Shown in pieces: positions 25,773-34,423 of a stretch of 64,000 nucleotides of DNA; positions within the stretch are counted from its first letter, which is position 1; each line of letters opens with the position of its first letter. Made by a program: the position numbers and the translations under genes. The notes below the pieces were generated by a model that ran no database searches, was not told where the DNA came from, and was given only the letters and a program-made list of their open reading frames with translations. Source of the DNA: Holophagales bacterium (GTDB taxonomy: Bacteria > Acidobacteriota > Thermoanaerobaculia > UBA5066); contig JADJVF010000021.1 in assembly GCA_016716705.1 (NCBI GenBank), positions 1-64,000 on the forward strand, given 5' to 3'.

Positions 25773-26600
25773 ATGGAAAACCGCTACCTCGTCGACTCCG
25801 TCCGCGCCGAGAGAATGAGCGCAGCCGAGCTGCGTGCCGCCTTCCTCGTCGAGGGCCTCTTCGCCCCGGGCGAGGTGAAGCTCCTCCACTGGGAAGGCGA
25901 GCGGACGATCGTCGGCTCGGCCGTCCCCGCCGGGGCGCCGCTCGCGCTCGAGCCCCCGGCCGAGCTGAAGGCGCCTTTCTTCTGCGCGCGCCGCGAGCTC
26001 GGCGTCGTCAACGTCGGCGGGGCCGGACGCGTGACGGTCGACGGGGCCGTATACGCGCTGGGACACCGGGACGCCCTCTACGTCGGTCGCGGCGCGAGGC
26101 AGGTCGTCTTCGAGAGCGACGCGGCGGCCGCGCCGGCGCTCTTCTACCTCGTCAGCTACCCGTGCCACGTGGAGCACCCGACGAAGAAGGTGACTCCCGC
26201 CGAGGCGCAGACGTTCCGGCTCGGGGAGCCCGCCCGCGCGAACGTGCGGACCCTTCGCCGCTACGTCCACCCGGCCGCGGTTCCGACCGGGCAGCTCGTG
26301 ATGGGCGTGACGGACCTCGAGACGGGGAGCGTCTGGAACACGATGCCGCCCCACAGGCACGCGCGGCGGACCGAGATCTACCTCTACTTCGACCTCGAGC
26401 CCGACGCGGCGGTGTTCCACTTCATGGGGCGGCCCGGCGAGACGCGGCACCTCGTCGTGAGGAACCTCCAGGTCGTCCTCTCTCCCGTCTGGTCGATGCA
26501 CTTCGCCGCCGCGACGAGCCGCTACGCGTTCGTCTGGGCGATGGGGGGCGAGAACCAGGAGTTCGACGACATGCAGGGCGTCCCGCTGGGCGAGCTGTGA
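25773..26600 (+). CDS. kduI: 4-deoxy-L-threo-5-hexosulose-uronate ketol-isomerase
   Basis: A 275-residue cupin isomerase converting 5-keto-4-deoxyuronate, the product of pectate lyases and GH105 hydrolases, to 2,5-diketo-3-deoxygluconate for KduD. The zinc ligands are visible: His194, His196, Glu201 and His243 (MPPHRHARRTEIY and SMHFAAAT). GVVNVGGAGRVTVDG and GHRDALYVGRG match the family throughout. The ATG at 25773 is preferred; an in-frame GTG at 25761 would overlap the upstream gene by four bases. The stop overlaps the GH28 start by GTGA. Confidence 0.96.
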   Translation: MENRYLVDSVRAERMSAAELRAAFLVEGLFAPGEVKLLHWEGERTIVGSAVPAGAPLALEPPAELKAPFFCARRELGVVNVGGAGRVTVDGAVYALGHRDALYVGRGARQVVFESDAAAAPALFYLVSYPCHVEHPTKKVTPAEAQTFRLGEPARANVRTLRRYVHPAAVPTGQLVMGVTDLETGSVWNTMPPHRHARRTEIYLYFDLEPDAAVFHFMGRPGETRHLVVRNLQVVLSPVWSMHFAAATSRYAFVWAMGGENQEFDDMQGVPLGEL

Positions 26601-27994
26601 AGACGACGCGCCGGGCGGGTGCCCTCGTGGCGGCGGCCGGGCTCCTCGCCGTCGTCCTTCCGGCTCTCCTCGCGCGGGGGGCCGAGGCGCCTCCCGCGGG
26701 GGACCCCTGGGCGCGCCTGCCGGAGATCCTCTCGCGCATCGTCGCCCCCGAGTTCCCGGCGCGGGACTTCGTCGTGACGAAGTTCGGAGCGAAGGGCGAC
26801 GGGACGAAGGACGCGTCCGCGGCCTTCCGCAAGGCGATCGAAGCCTGCAACCGCGCCGGAGGCGGGCGGGTCGTCGTCCCTTCCGGGACGTTCGTCACGG
26901 GGCCGATCCGGCTGAAGAGCCGCGTGAACCTCCACCTCGAGAAGGGAGCCGTCGTCCGCTTCCTGACGGACCCCGCGCTCTATCTTCCGCCCGTCCTCAC
27001 GCGCTGGGAGGGGATCGAGCTGATGGGCACCTCGCCCCTCGTCTACGCCCTGGACGAAGAGTCGATCGCCGTGACGGGCGAGGGGACGCTCGACGGAAGC
27101 GCGGGCCCGGAACACTGGTGGCCCTGGAAAGGGAAGGGACCCCAGAGCCAGAAGGCCGACCGGGACCGCCTCCTCCGGATGGCAGAGGAGGGCGTTCCGG
27201 TTGCAGAGCGCGTCTTCGGCGAGGGCAGCCGCCTCCGGCCCCCCTTCATCGAGCCTTACCGCTGCCGGAACGTCCTGATCGAGGGCGTCACGATCACGAA
27301 CGCCCCGTTCTGGGTCATCCACCCGGTCCTCTCGCAGAACGTCACCGTGCGGAACGTGAAGGTCGTCTCGCACGGCCCGAACAACGACGGCTGCGATCCC
27401 GAGTCGTCCTCCGACGTTCTCATCGAGGACTCGCTCTTCGACACGGGGGACGACTGCATCGCCCTCAAATCGGGGCGGAATGCCGACGGGCGCCGGCTCG
27501 CAACGCCCGTCGAACGGGTCGTCGTCCGCCGTTGCACGATGAAGGCGGGGCACGGTGGCGTGACGATCGGGAGCGAGATCAGCGGAGGGGCGCGCGACGT
27601 GTTCGTCGAGGCGTGCGAGATGTCGAGCCCGGACCTCGAGCGGGGCCTCCGGATCAAGACGAACGCCATGCGCGGCGGCGTCGTCGAGAACGTCTTCGTG
27701 AGGGACGTGACGATCGGCGAGGTCGGGAACGCGATCGACATCGACATGCTCTACGAGGAAGGGGCTGCCGGGTCGTTCCCGCCCACGGTGCGAAACGTCC
27801 GCGTCGAGCGGATGACGGTGGGGAAGGCGGTCCACGCCCTCTTCCTCCGGGCGCTCGACGGCTCGCCGCTTCGCGGTCTCGTCGTTTCCGACAGCACGTT
27901 CCTCGACGTCGCGAAGGGGAACCGGATCGAAGGGACCGTCGACGTCGACCTCCGCAACGTGACGCTCGTCCCCCGTCCAACGCCGCCGAAGTGA
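26597..27994 (+). CDS. Polygalacturonase, glycoside hydrolase family 28
   Basis: A 465-residue secreted pectinase that hydrolyses galacturonan linkages. Residues 1-30 form a signal peptide (GTG start at 26597 overlapping kduI). The right-handed beta-helix carries the GH28 motifs in order: NND (262-264), DD (285-286), GHGG (318-321, His319) and RIK (352-354), which hold the three catalytic aspartates and the substrate-binding residues. The N-terminal VTKFGAKGDGTKDASAAF is the usual GH28 entry. It ends 7 bases from the convergent oxidoreductase gene, with no clear terminator between. Confidence 0.95.
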   Translation: MKTTRRAGALVAAAGLLAVVLPALLARGAEAPPAGDPWARLPEILSRIVAPEFPARDFVVTKFGAKGDGTKDASAAFRKAIEACNRAGGGRVVVPSGTFVTGPIRLKSRVNLHLEKGAVVRFLTDPALYLPPVLTRWEGIELMGTSPLVYALDEESIAVTGEGTLDGSAGPEHWWPWKGKGPQSQKADRDRLLRMAEEGVPVAERVFGEGSRLRPPFIEPYRCRNVLIEGVTITNAPFWVIHPVLSQNVTVRNVKVVSHGPNNDGCDPESSSDVLIEDSLFDTGDDCIALKSGRNADGRRLATPVERVVVRRCTMKAGHGGVTIGSEISGGARDVFVEACEMSSPDLERGLRIKTNAMRGGVVENVFVRDVTIGEVGNAIDIDMLYEEGAAGSFPPTVRNVRVERMTVGKAVHALFLRALDGSPLRGLVVSDSTFLDVAKGNRIEGTVDVDLRNVTLVPRPTPPK

Positions 27995-28001
27995 TCCTGT
28001 C

Positions 28002-29351
28002 CTAGAGCCCGGCGAGGGGAGAGAGGTCGGCGACCTTCACGGACTTCCCCGTCTCCGAGCTCGTCCGGGCCGCAATCCCCGTGAGGCACGACATCGCGCC
28101 GGCGCGGGAGTCGGGGACGCGGAGGTGCTCGGGGACCGGCGCACTGCCGAAGACGGCGTCGAGGAGGCGCGGATCTCCTCCCGAGTGGCCGCCGGGAAGC
28201 TTCTGGAGCGTGATCCGCTCCACGTCCTTCGCGAAGTTCCGGGCGACGAGGATCTCGGTCTCGTACGGGACTTCCCACGGCTGCCGCTCGTAGTCGCGGA
28301 CCTCGATGCGGCCCTTCTCGCAGTTGAAGGCGACGCGGAATCCCTCGAACGGCATGAAGGCGTTGAGGGAATAGGTCATCGTCGTGCCGTTCGAGTAGGA
28401 GATGACGGCCGACATCGTGTCCCAGGTGTCGCAGTCTTCGCGGAAGACGCAGCCGTCCCGGAGGTAGCCGTCGGCTCCGGCCGGGCCGGCGTAGAGAGCC
28501 ATCAGGCGCGGAGTCGCGGTCATGTCGAAGAAGAACTCGCACGACGCCTTGTGCGGGCAGGTCCGGCAGTGGGTGTGGCGCACCGCGCCGGCTTTCCCGT
28601 ACCGGCGGAGACTGGAGACGGCCGAGACCTCGACCGGGTCGGCGCCGAGCCACCAGTTCACGAGGTCGAAATGGTGCGACGCCTTGTGGAGCCAGAGGCT
28701 GCCGCCCTGCGCCTTCAGCCGGTGCCAGCGCCGGAAGTAGTCGGCCCCGTGGAAGACGTCGAGGTACCAGGAGAAGTCGATCGACGTGACCTTCCCGAGG
28801 CCGGAGGTCCTGAGCAGCGACCAGATCTTCTCGAGCTTGGGCGAGTAGCGGTAGTTGAAGGCCATGGCGACCTTCCGCCGGTTCGTCCGCTCCGCGTCGA
28901 GGATCGCGCGGCACTGCGAGAGGCCGGTGACCATCGGCTTCTCGGTGACGACGTCGACGCCGCGGTCGAGGGCCCTCGCGATGACCGCCGAGTGGGTCGA
29001 GTCGACCGTGCAGACCGCGATCCGGTCGACCTTCACGGCGTCGAGCATCCGGTCGAGGTCCGGGTAGACCGGCGCCTTCGTTCCCATCAGGGCGTTCGCG
29101 GCCTCGGCGCGCTGCGGGTTGACGTCGCAGAGGGCGACGAGGTCGAGCGTGTCGCCGTGTCGCTTCAGGGCCTCGGCGCCCCACATGCCGCTTCCGCGGT
29201 GGCCGGTGCCGACGATCGCGTAGCGCGTCCTTCGCGCCGGCTCGGCGGCGGCGCGCGCGGGGAGCGCGGCCGCGGCGGCGGCGGCGCCGGCGGCGTAGAG
29301 GAATTCGCGGCGGGAAGGGGAGCCGGCTGCGGTGCGGGTTTCGTCCGTCAT
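28002..29351 (-). CDS. Tat-exported Gfo/Idh/MocA-family oxidoreductase with cysteine cluster
   Basis: A 449-residue protein. A twin-arginine signal (SRREFLYAAGAAA, residues 13-25) predicts folded export. The Rossmann motif GTGHRG is at 48-53 and the EKP of the family at 137-139; HKASHHFDLVNWW (222-234) is the usual catalytic stretch. Unusually, Cys262, Cys265 and Cys271 (CRTCPHKASC) with Cys301 and Cys307 suggest a bound metal. Related exported proteins include NAD-using glycosidases and sugar oxidoreductases; the substrate cannot be named. It is the last gene of the leftward GH43-CE8/CE12-PL10 operon, overlapping PL10 by ATGA. Confidence 0.87.
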   Translation of the reverse strand: MTDETRTAAGSPSRREFLYAAGAAAAAAALPARAAAEPARRTRYAIVGTGHRGSGMWGAEALKRHGDTLDLVALCDVNPQRAEAANALMGTKAPVYPDLDRMLDAVKVDRIAVCTVDSTHSAVIARALDRGVDVVTEKPMVTGLSQCRAILDAERTNRRKVAMAFNYRYSPKLEKIWSLLRTSGLGKVTSIDFSWYLDVFHGADYFRRWHRLKAQGGSLWLHKASHHFDLVNWWLGADPVEVSAVSSLRRYGKAGAVRHTHCRTCPHKASCEFFFDMTATPRLMALYAGPAGADGYLRDGCVFREDCDTWDTMSAVISYSNGTTMTYSLNAFMPFEGFRVAFNCEKGRIEVRDYERQPWEVPYETEILVARNFAKDVERITLQKLPGGHSGGDPRLLDAVFGSAPVPEHLRVPDSRAGAMSCLTGIAARTSSETGKSVKVADLSPLAGL

Positions 29352-30454
29352 CGTGGGGCCTCCATGGCGTGCCTGGCTTTCCAGGCGGGGTAGTCCTTCG
29401 TGAGGAGGGCGGCCGGAGCGTCGACGTACCAGGCGTAGCCGGTCCGCCGTTCGTGCTCGATCTCGGCGAGTCTCCACCGGACGACGCCGTCCCGTCCGCA
29501 GAAGAGCGGCCTGTTCGTCCCGATCTCGTAGAAGCGGGCCCAGACGGGCGGAGCGGCCGGATCCGGAGTCGCGACGGTGTCGACGCCGTTCGGGAACGAC
29601 GGGTCGCTTCGGTGCTCGACGCGCAGGCCATCGATCCTCACGGAGCGGAGCCAGGCGACGGCGGCCTCGACGGCGGCGACGACCTCGCGGGACGGCGCCG
29701 CGAGCCTCATCAGGAACCGGACGACCCCGACGCTCTCGGCGGACGCGAGGGCGACGGGCTCGAAGGCGCGGGCCGGGCGAGGTGCGAGGGTCTCCGCGTC
29801 GTGCTGGGCGCCCCACGCCGTGCGCGCCCCGCCGACGACGACCTGCGAGGCGAGGATCGCCGAGGTTCCGGTCTTCACGGCCCGGGCGGCCCGGGCGCGG
29901 CGGTCGGCATCGACGAACCCGAACGGCTCGCGCCCCTCCGAGACATCGAGGAGGAGTGACAGGACCCCGGCCATGGCGCCGTCGTTGAACGTGACGTGCC
30001 GGGAGTAGTCGCTGCGGAGCGGGAAGAACTGCGGCCAGCCGCCGTTCGGGTACTGCGCGGCGAGGAGGAAGTCGATCCCGTCGAGCGCCCCCTTCCGGAA
30101 GCGCTCGTCCCGCGCGGCGGCGAAGAGGTGGGCGAGGATGCGTACCTGCGTGTACGTCGCCCCGTTGTCGATCGTCGTGTCCACGTCCGCACGGTGACTC
30201 AGGAGCGTCTCCCGTTCGCGAGGCGCGAGGACCCGGGTCATGTCGACGTTCTTCGGCCAGCCCCCATTCGACCGCTGGAAGATCAGCAGGCTCTCCCCGA
30301 TCCGCGCCGCGTCGGCCGTCGAGAACCAGGCGGTGGGACGTTCGAGGAGCGGGAGCAGCGAGCGGACGCCGGCGACGCCCTTCTCTCTCGCGGTCGCGGT
30401 GCTTTCGGGAGGGGAGTCGCCGGCTCCTCGCCGGCGCCACGGGGCGGCGGGCGG
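29348..30454 (-). CDS. Pectate lyase, polysaccharide lyase family 10 (no normal start; probably joined to the upstream esterase)
   Basis: The catalytic domain is clear: FQRSNGGWPKNVDM near the N-terminus, then ATYTQVRILAHLF, YPNGGWPQFFPLRSDYSRHVTFNDGAM and TAWGAQHDAETLAPRPARAFEP, which match PL10 lyases; these enzymes cleave polygalacturonate by beta-elimination with calcium. The first ATG (30241) would remove the conserved GGWPKN segment. Upstream in the same frame there is no ATG, GTG or TTG back to TAG 30455-30457. No signal peptide is encoded. The simplest reading is that this is the C-terminal part of a CE8-CE12-PL10 protein broken by indels near 30545 and in 30350-30455. It overlaps the oxidoreductase gene by ATGA. 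Confidence 0.78.
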   Translation of the reverse strand, partial: PPAAPWRRRGAGDSPPESTATAREKGVAGVRSLLPLLERPTAWFSTADAARIGESLLIFQRSNGGWPKNVDMTRVLAPRERETLLSHRADVDTTIDNGATYTQVRILAHLFAAARDERFRKGALDGIDFLLAAQYPNGGWPQFFPLRSDYSRHVTFNDGAMAGVLSLLLDVSEGREPFGFVDADRRARAARAVKTGTSAILASQVVVGGARTAWGAQHDAETLAPRPARAFEPVALASAESVGVVRFLMRLAAPSREVVAAVEAAVAWLRSVRIDGLRVEHRSDPSFPNGVDTVATPDPAAPPVWARFYEIGTNRPLFCGRDGVVRWRLAEIEHERRTGYAWYVDAPAALLTKDYPAWKARHAMEAPR

Positions 30455-32471
30455 CTATTCCTGCGGGCAGGTGCGGCGCGCCGTCCGGAAGGCGGCCCGA
30501 GGTCGGGGACGACCCGGCCGAGCTCCTCCGCGACGAGGAGCGCCGAAGAGAGCGCTTCCCGCGGGGGAGAGGTGCGTCCGGTCGAGGGTGCCGTCCTCCT
30601 TCGGGACGCCGAGCGCGGCGACCTCCGCCGGGCTCATCGTGTCGACCGCCTCGATGGAGAGACGGTGGAGGTCGAGGAGCGGGACGCGGCGCTCGAGGGC
30701 GACGGCGCGGACGGCGTCGGCATAGAAGCCGAGATCCGACCGGACGCAGCCCGCTTCGTCGACGGTGCGCCGCGTGAGCGGCGTCAGGAGGACGGGGCGC
30801 GTCCCGGCGTCGCGGGCCTCGTCGACCATTCGGGACAGGTTCTCGCGGTAGGTCGTGAAGGCGTCCGTCTCCCGCTCGGGTCCCTTGCCGGGGGCGTCGT
30901 TGTGCCCGAACTGGATCAGGACGACGTCGGGGCGTTCGGCGAGGACCCTCTCCCAGTGACCCTCCTCGAGGAAGCTCTTCGTGCTCCGGCCGCCGCGCGC
31001 GTGGTTCGCGCACGTGGCACCGGCGCCCATCCGCCGGGCGAAGCCGGTCCCCCAGCCCTGCCGATCGGTGACGGTGGAGTCGCCCGCGAGGGCGATCCGG
31101 AACGGGCGGGCGGCGGTCGTGAAGCTCCACGTCTCGCCGCGGACCCTTCCCTCGGTCCCGATCGCGTCGACGCGCCACGCGTAGCGCGTGCCGGCAGCGA
31201 GCGGGCCTGTCCTCCAGCTCGTCGTCCCGGCGTCGAGCCGCGTCCCTCGCCCCGGCTCGTCCGCCGGGCCGAAGAAGAGCTCGTATCCCGTCGCCCCGCG
31301 CGCAGCGACCCAGCGCAGGAGGGCCCCGAAGGTCGGGATCTCCCTGTCGCCGTCGTGCGGCCGCGGGACCGCGGCGAACGGGAGGACCGCGGGCATCGTC
31401 CCCTCCGGGTCCCACTGCCCGCAGAAGGTCCATTCCGGTGTGATCTCGGCAGGAGTCGGCGAGAAGTCGGCGTCCTTCAGGTTGTCGGCGAACCACGGGA
31501 GGTCGCCGTCGTCGCGGCGGCAGCCGTGGAAGAAAACGCGCGGCTCCCAGGTGTACGTTTCGGGCGCGGAGGGCCGGAAGATGGGCTGGTCGGCCATCGC
31601 GCCGGAAAACGCGCAGTCGAGGAGGGTGAACTGGCCGTCGCGGTTGTTGCGCCCGAGCGGGAAGCCCGGGTCGCCGTCGAAGCGCGAGGAGCGGATGACG
31701 AAGCGATGGTCGCGGTCCCTGCTCCCGTCGTGCCAGATCGCGGCGGTGAGGTTGTGAGCAATGAAGCGGCTGTTCGTGACGTAGCTCGTCCCGCGCGGGC
31801 AGACGAAGTCGACCCACCCCTCGAAGGTGCAGGAAGCGTGGTACGTCATCCCGGTGAAGGCGTTCCAGAGGCTCACCGTGTCGCCGCCGTCCGCGAGGAC
31901 GTTCGCGTGGAGGAGGACGATCCGGGTCGCGTTTCCGCCAGACCGGATCGCAAACTGGTGGTCGTGGTCGCCGTGACGCGACCCGAAGTCGTTGCGGATC
32001 GTCAGGTTCGCGAGGAGGAGGTCGGTCACGTCGTCGCCGACATTCACGACCGCCGCTCCCCAGTCGTCCGGGTGCGTCGCGCGCCACTCGCGGCGCAGCT
32101 GGGCGTACTCGATCCGCGTCGCGTTCGCGATCCTCCCCGACGATCGCGACGCGGCTCTTCGTCACGAACAGCTTCTCGCGGTAGATACCCTTCCTCACGA
32201 GGACGACGCGCGTCCGGTCCGCCGCGGCCGGGAGGGCGTCGAGCGCGGCCTGGACGGTCGCGAAGTCGCCGCTCCCGTCCTGCGCGACGACGAGGTCGAT
32301 GCCGGCGGGGACCCGGCGCGCGGGTGCCGCGACGGGCGGCGCGGGAGGCGCCCCGGCGGCAAACCGAGGCGCCCTGGCTGCGGCCGGCGTCGGGCCGACG
32401 ACCGAAGGAGAGAGCGCAACTGCCAGGAGGAACGCGTACGCGCGCGTGGAGAGGGGCCATGGAACGTGCAT
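30455..32471 (-). CDS. Pectinesterase (CE8) - rhamnogalacturonan acetylesterase (CE12) fusion, frameshifted
   Basis: ATG 32471, 8 bases after the GH43 stop, with GAGGAAG as ribosome-binding site and a signal peptide. The first frame gives AQDGSGDFATVQAALDALP and VTKSRVAIVGED, the start of a CE8 pectin methylesterase; the frame changes in 32119-32139 to RIEYAQLRREW and continues through LLLANLTIRND, WVDFVCPRG and GWTFCG-like regions. From about 31110 a CE12 SGNH esterase follows: LAGDSTVTDRQGWG (nucleophile Ser), GGRSTKSF, IQFGHNDAPGKG and DRTHLSPAGSALFG (Asp and His). A second frame change near 30541-30549 is inferred because the expected ALLVAEELGRVVPDL lies in the next frame. Together it would remove methyl and acetyl esters from pectin before lyase attack. 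Confidence 0.8.
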
Positions 32472-32479
32472 CCGCTTCC

Positions 32480-34186
32480 TCACTCCACGCGGAACCACTC
32501 GACGTCGGTGAAGTCGGCCGAGCCAAGCCTCGGGAGCGGCGCCGTGAAGAATCCGAGCCGCGCTCCGACCCACGCTCCCTCGCGCGCGACAACCTCCCCG
32601 CCGATCGGCGTGAAGGTCTTCCCGTCTTCGCTCGTCGCGAAGCCAGGGAGCGCGCCCCGGCGCGACGGTGACACGGAGGAAGACCCTGCCGGACCGGACG
32701 GAGCGGCGAGCGACGACTCGCTCTACGCCCTGGTCGAGGACGTCGGAGCCGGACGAGAGGGCCACTTCCCACCCTTCCGCCGTCCGGGCAACGGCAACGA
32801 ACGCCGCGTCCCGTCCGAGGACGGCGAGGCCGCTCGCGGCTCCCGGGGTCTCTCCGTGGAGCTCGACGAGCGCGGTCGCGACGACCCGCTCGGCCGAAAG
32901 GCGCGTCCGGAGGACGTTCGGCTGGTTTGCGATGGAGGCGGGTGCGCCCGCCGCCAGGTGGCCCGGGATGAGTCGGATCGCGCCCGGACGCGCCGCCAGG
33001 GAGAACCAGCCGGGAGAGGGATTCGCGTTCCACGCCCACATCGGGCTCAGGGCAGGGCCGTCGAACTCGTCCGAGACCTGGGGCGTCGCGGGAGGCGAGG
33101 AGATCGCTCCACGACCGCGTCGGGTGCGGAGTGGACGAGGACCGGCTGCCCCTTCCCGTCCCCGTCGGGGTCCTCGCCGATCACGGGCCAGCCATCCTGC
33201 CAGGTCACCGGCTGAAGGTGGGTGATCCGCCCGTACGGGCCGCGGTCCTGGAAGTGGACGAACCACCACTCTCCCGAGGGCGTGTCGACGAGGGCCCCCT
33301 GGTGCGGGCCGTTGACGGGCGTACCGCCCTGGTCGAGGACGATCCGCTCCTCGAAGGGCCCGAGGACGCTCTTCGACCGCAGGACCGTCTGCCACCCGCT
33401 CTTCACGCCGCCGGCCGGGGCGAAGATGTAGACCCACTCGCCGCGACGGTAGAGCTTCGGCCCCTCGATCGTCGGGTGGCGGGTGCCCCCGTCGAAGACC
33501 TTCACCCCGTCGTCGACGACGGAGAGCCCGTCGGTTGAAAGCCGGTGGACCGTCAGGATCCCGTTGAAACCCGCACGGCTCTTCGCCCAGGCGTGGACGA
33601 GCCAGAGGGAACCGTCCGCGTCGCGGTACGGGCACGGGTCGATCCACCCGCGCGCGTCCTTCACGAGCCGGAGCGGCTCCCACGGACCGCGTGGGTCGCG
33701 GGCGCGGGTGGTGAAGATGCCCAGGTCGGGATCGCCGAACCAGACGTGGAAGAACCCGCCGTCCCAGCGGATCGACGGGGCCCAGACGCCGCCGCCGTGC
33801 CGCGGCACGTCGTACCGGGGAGAGGGAAGCCGCGACGCCGCGTGCCCCGCGAGCGTCCAGTGGACGAGGTCTTTCGAGTGGAGGATCGGCAGCCCCGGCA
33901 CCTCGTGGAAGCTCGAGGCCACGAGCCAGTAGTCGTCGCCGACGCGGACGACGTCGGGGTCGGACCAGTCGGCGAAGAGGATCGGGTTGCGGTAGGTGCG
34001 GCCGTCCAGCGATTCCACGGGGACCGGTCTCGCGGCCGGCGACGGCGCAGGCGTCGACTCCTTCGGTGCGTCGGCGAGGAGCGCCAGGGCCGCGCCGAGG
34101 AGGAAGCCCGCCGCGACGAAGAAGAGCAGCCGCCGACGGTGGCTTTCCCCGGACGGGAAGGACGCCGACGTGGCCCCGGTGCGCAT
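32480..34186 (-). CDS. Glycoside hydrolase family 43 with C-terminal beta-sandwich, frameshifted
   Basis: First gene of the leftward pectinase operon. Residues 1-40 hold a membrane-spanning signal. The five-bladed propeller shows the GH43 acids: Asp in RNPILFADWSDPDVVRV, Asp in WIDPCPYRDADG and Glu in HPTIEGPKLYRRG. The blade sequence ends in this frame near 33100; the C-terminal concanavalin-like domain (SDEFDGPALSPMWAWNANP) continues in another frame, then shifts again at a CCCC run (32656-32659) to GFATSEDGKTFTPIGGEV and ends VEWFRVE. Domain order matches beta-xylosidase or alpha-L-arabinofuranosidase type GH43, suited to trimming side chains. The promoter lies so close to ATG 34186 that the message is probably leaderless. 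Confidence 0.85.
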
Positions 34187-34193
34187 GGCGAGA

Positions 34194-34222
34194 GTCTATC
34201 AGTGGTAATACCATTGTGCCAA
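34194..34222 (-). promoter_or_regulatory. Promoter of the pectinase operon with perfect TGGTnnnACCA operator
   Basis: On the minus strand: -35 TTGGCA (34222-34217), spacer of 17-18 bases, -10 ATAGAC/TAGACT (34199-34193). The palindrome TGGTATTACCA (34213-34203) fills the spacer. The ATG of the GH43 gene is at 34186, only 7-8 bases after the -10, so transcription would begin at or next to the start codon and no Shine-Dalgarno is present. Confidence 0.62.
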
Positions 34223-34389
34223 CGCAAATCGTAGGCTAGGATCGGCCGGCATGGCCGAACGCACGCCCCCACCTCGAACGACACGAGGATTTTTGGGCAT
34301 CCTGGGGCACGCAGGCGCGCGTGGCCGGATTCGAGGGTGGTGCTCCGAGGGCGGGACGAGCCGCCGACCCGATCGACCGATTCGAGATG

Positions 34390-34400
34390 TGGATTGACCA
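34390..34400 (+). promoter_or_regulatory. Operator-like palindrome upstream of the GH105 gene
   Basis: TGGATTGACCA followed by TTT, 23 bases before ATG 34424. It differs at one position from the complement of the site at 46983-46993 (TGGAATGACCATTT). Position this close to the start suggests a repressor site downstream of, or overlapping, the promoter; the promoter itself is not clear. Confidence 0.5.
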
Positions 34401-34423
34401 TTTCCGGAAGCTGGAGGCCGCAG

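Noticed and set aside
30241..30243. ATG as the true start of the PL10 pectate lyase
   Set aside because: It would delete the conserved QRSNGGWPKN segment and leaves no signal peptide or ribosome-binding site.
28002..34214. A single 2070-residue protein on the minus strand
   Set aside because: The frame joins unrelated pieces: a GH43 C-terminal segment, a CE8 N-terminus and the oxidoreductase are real, but the stretches between are shadows of genes in other frames.
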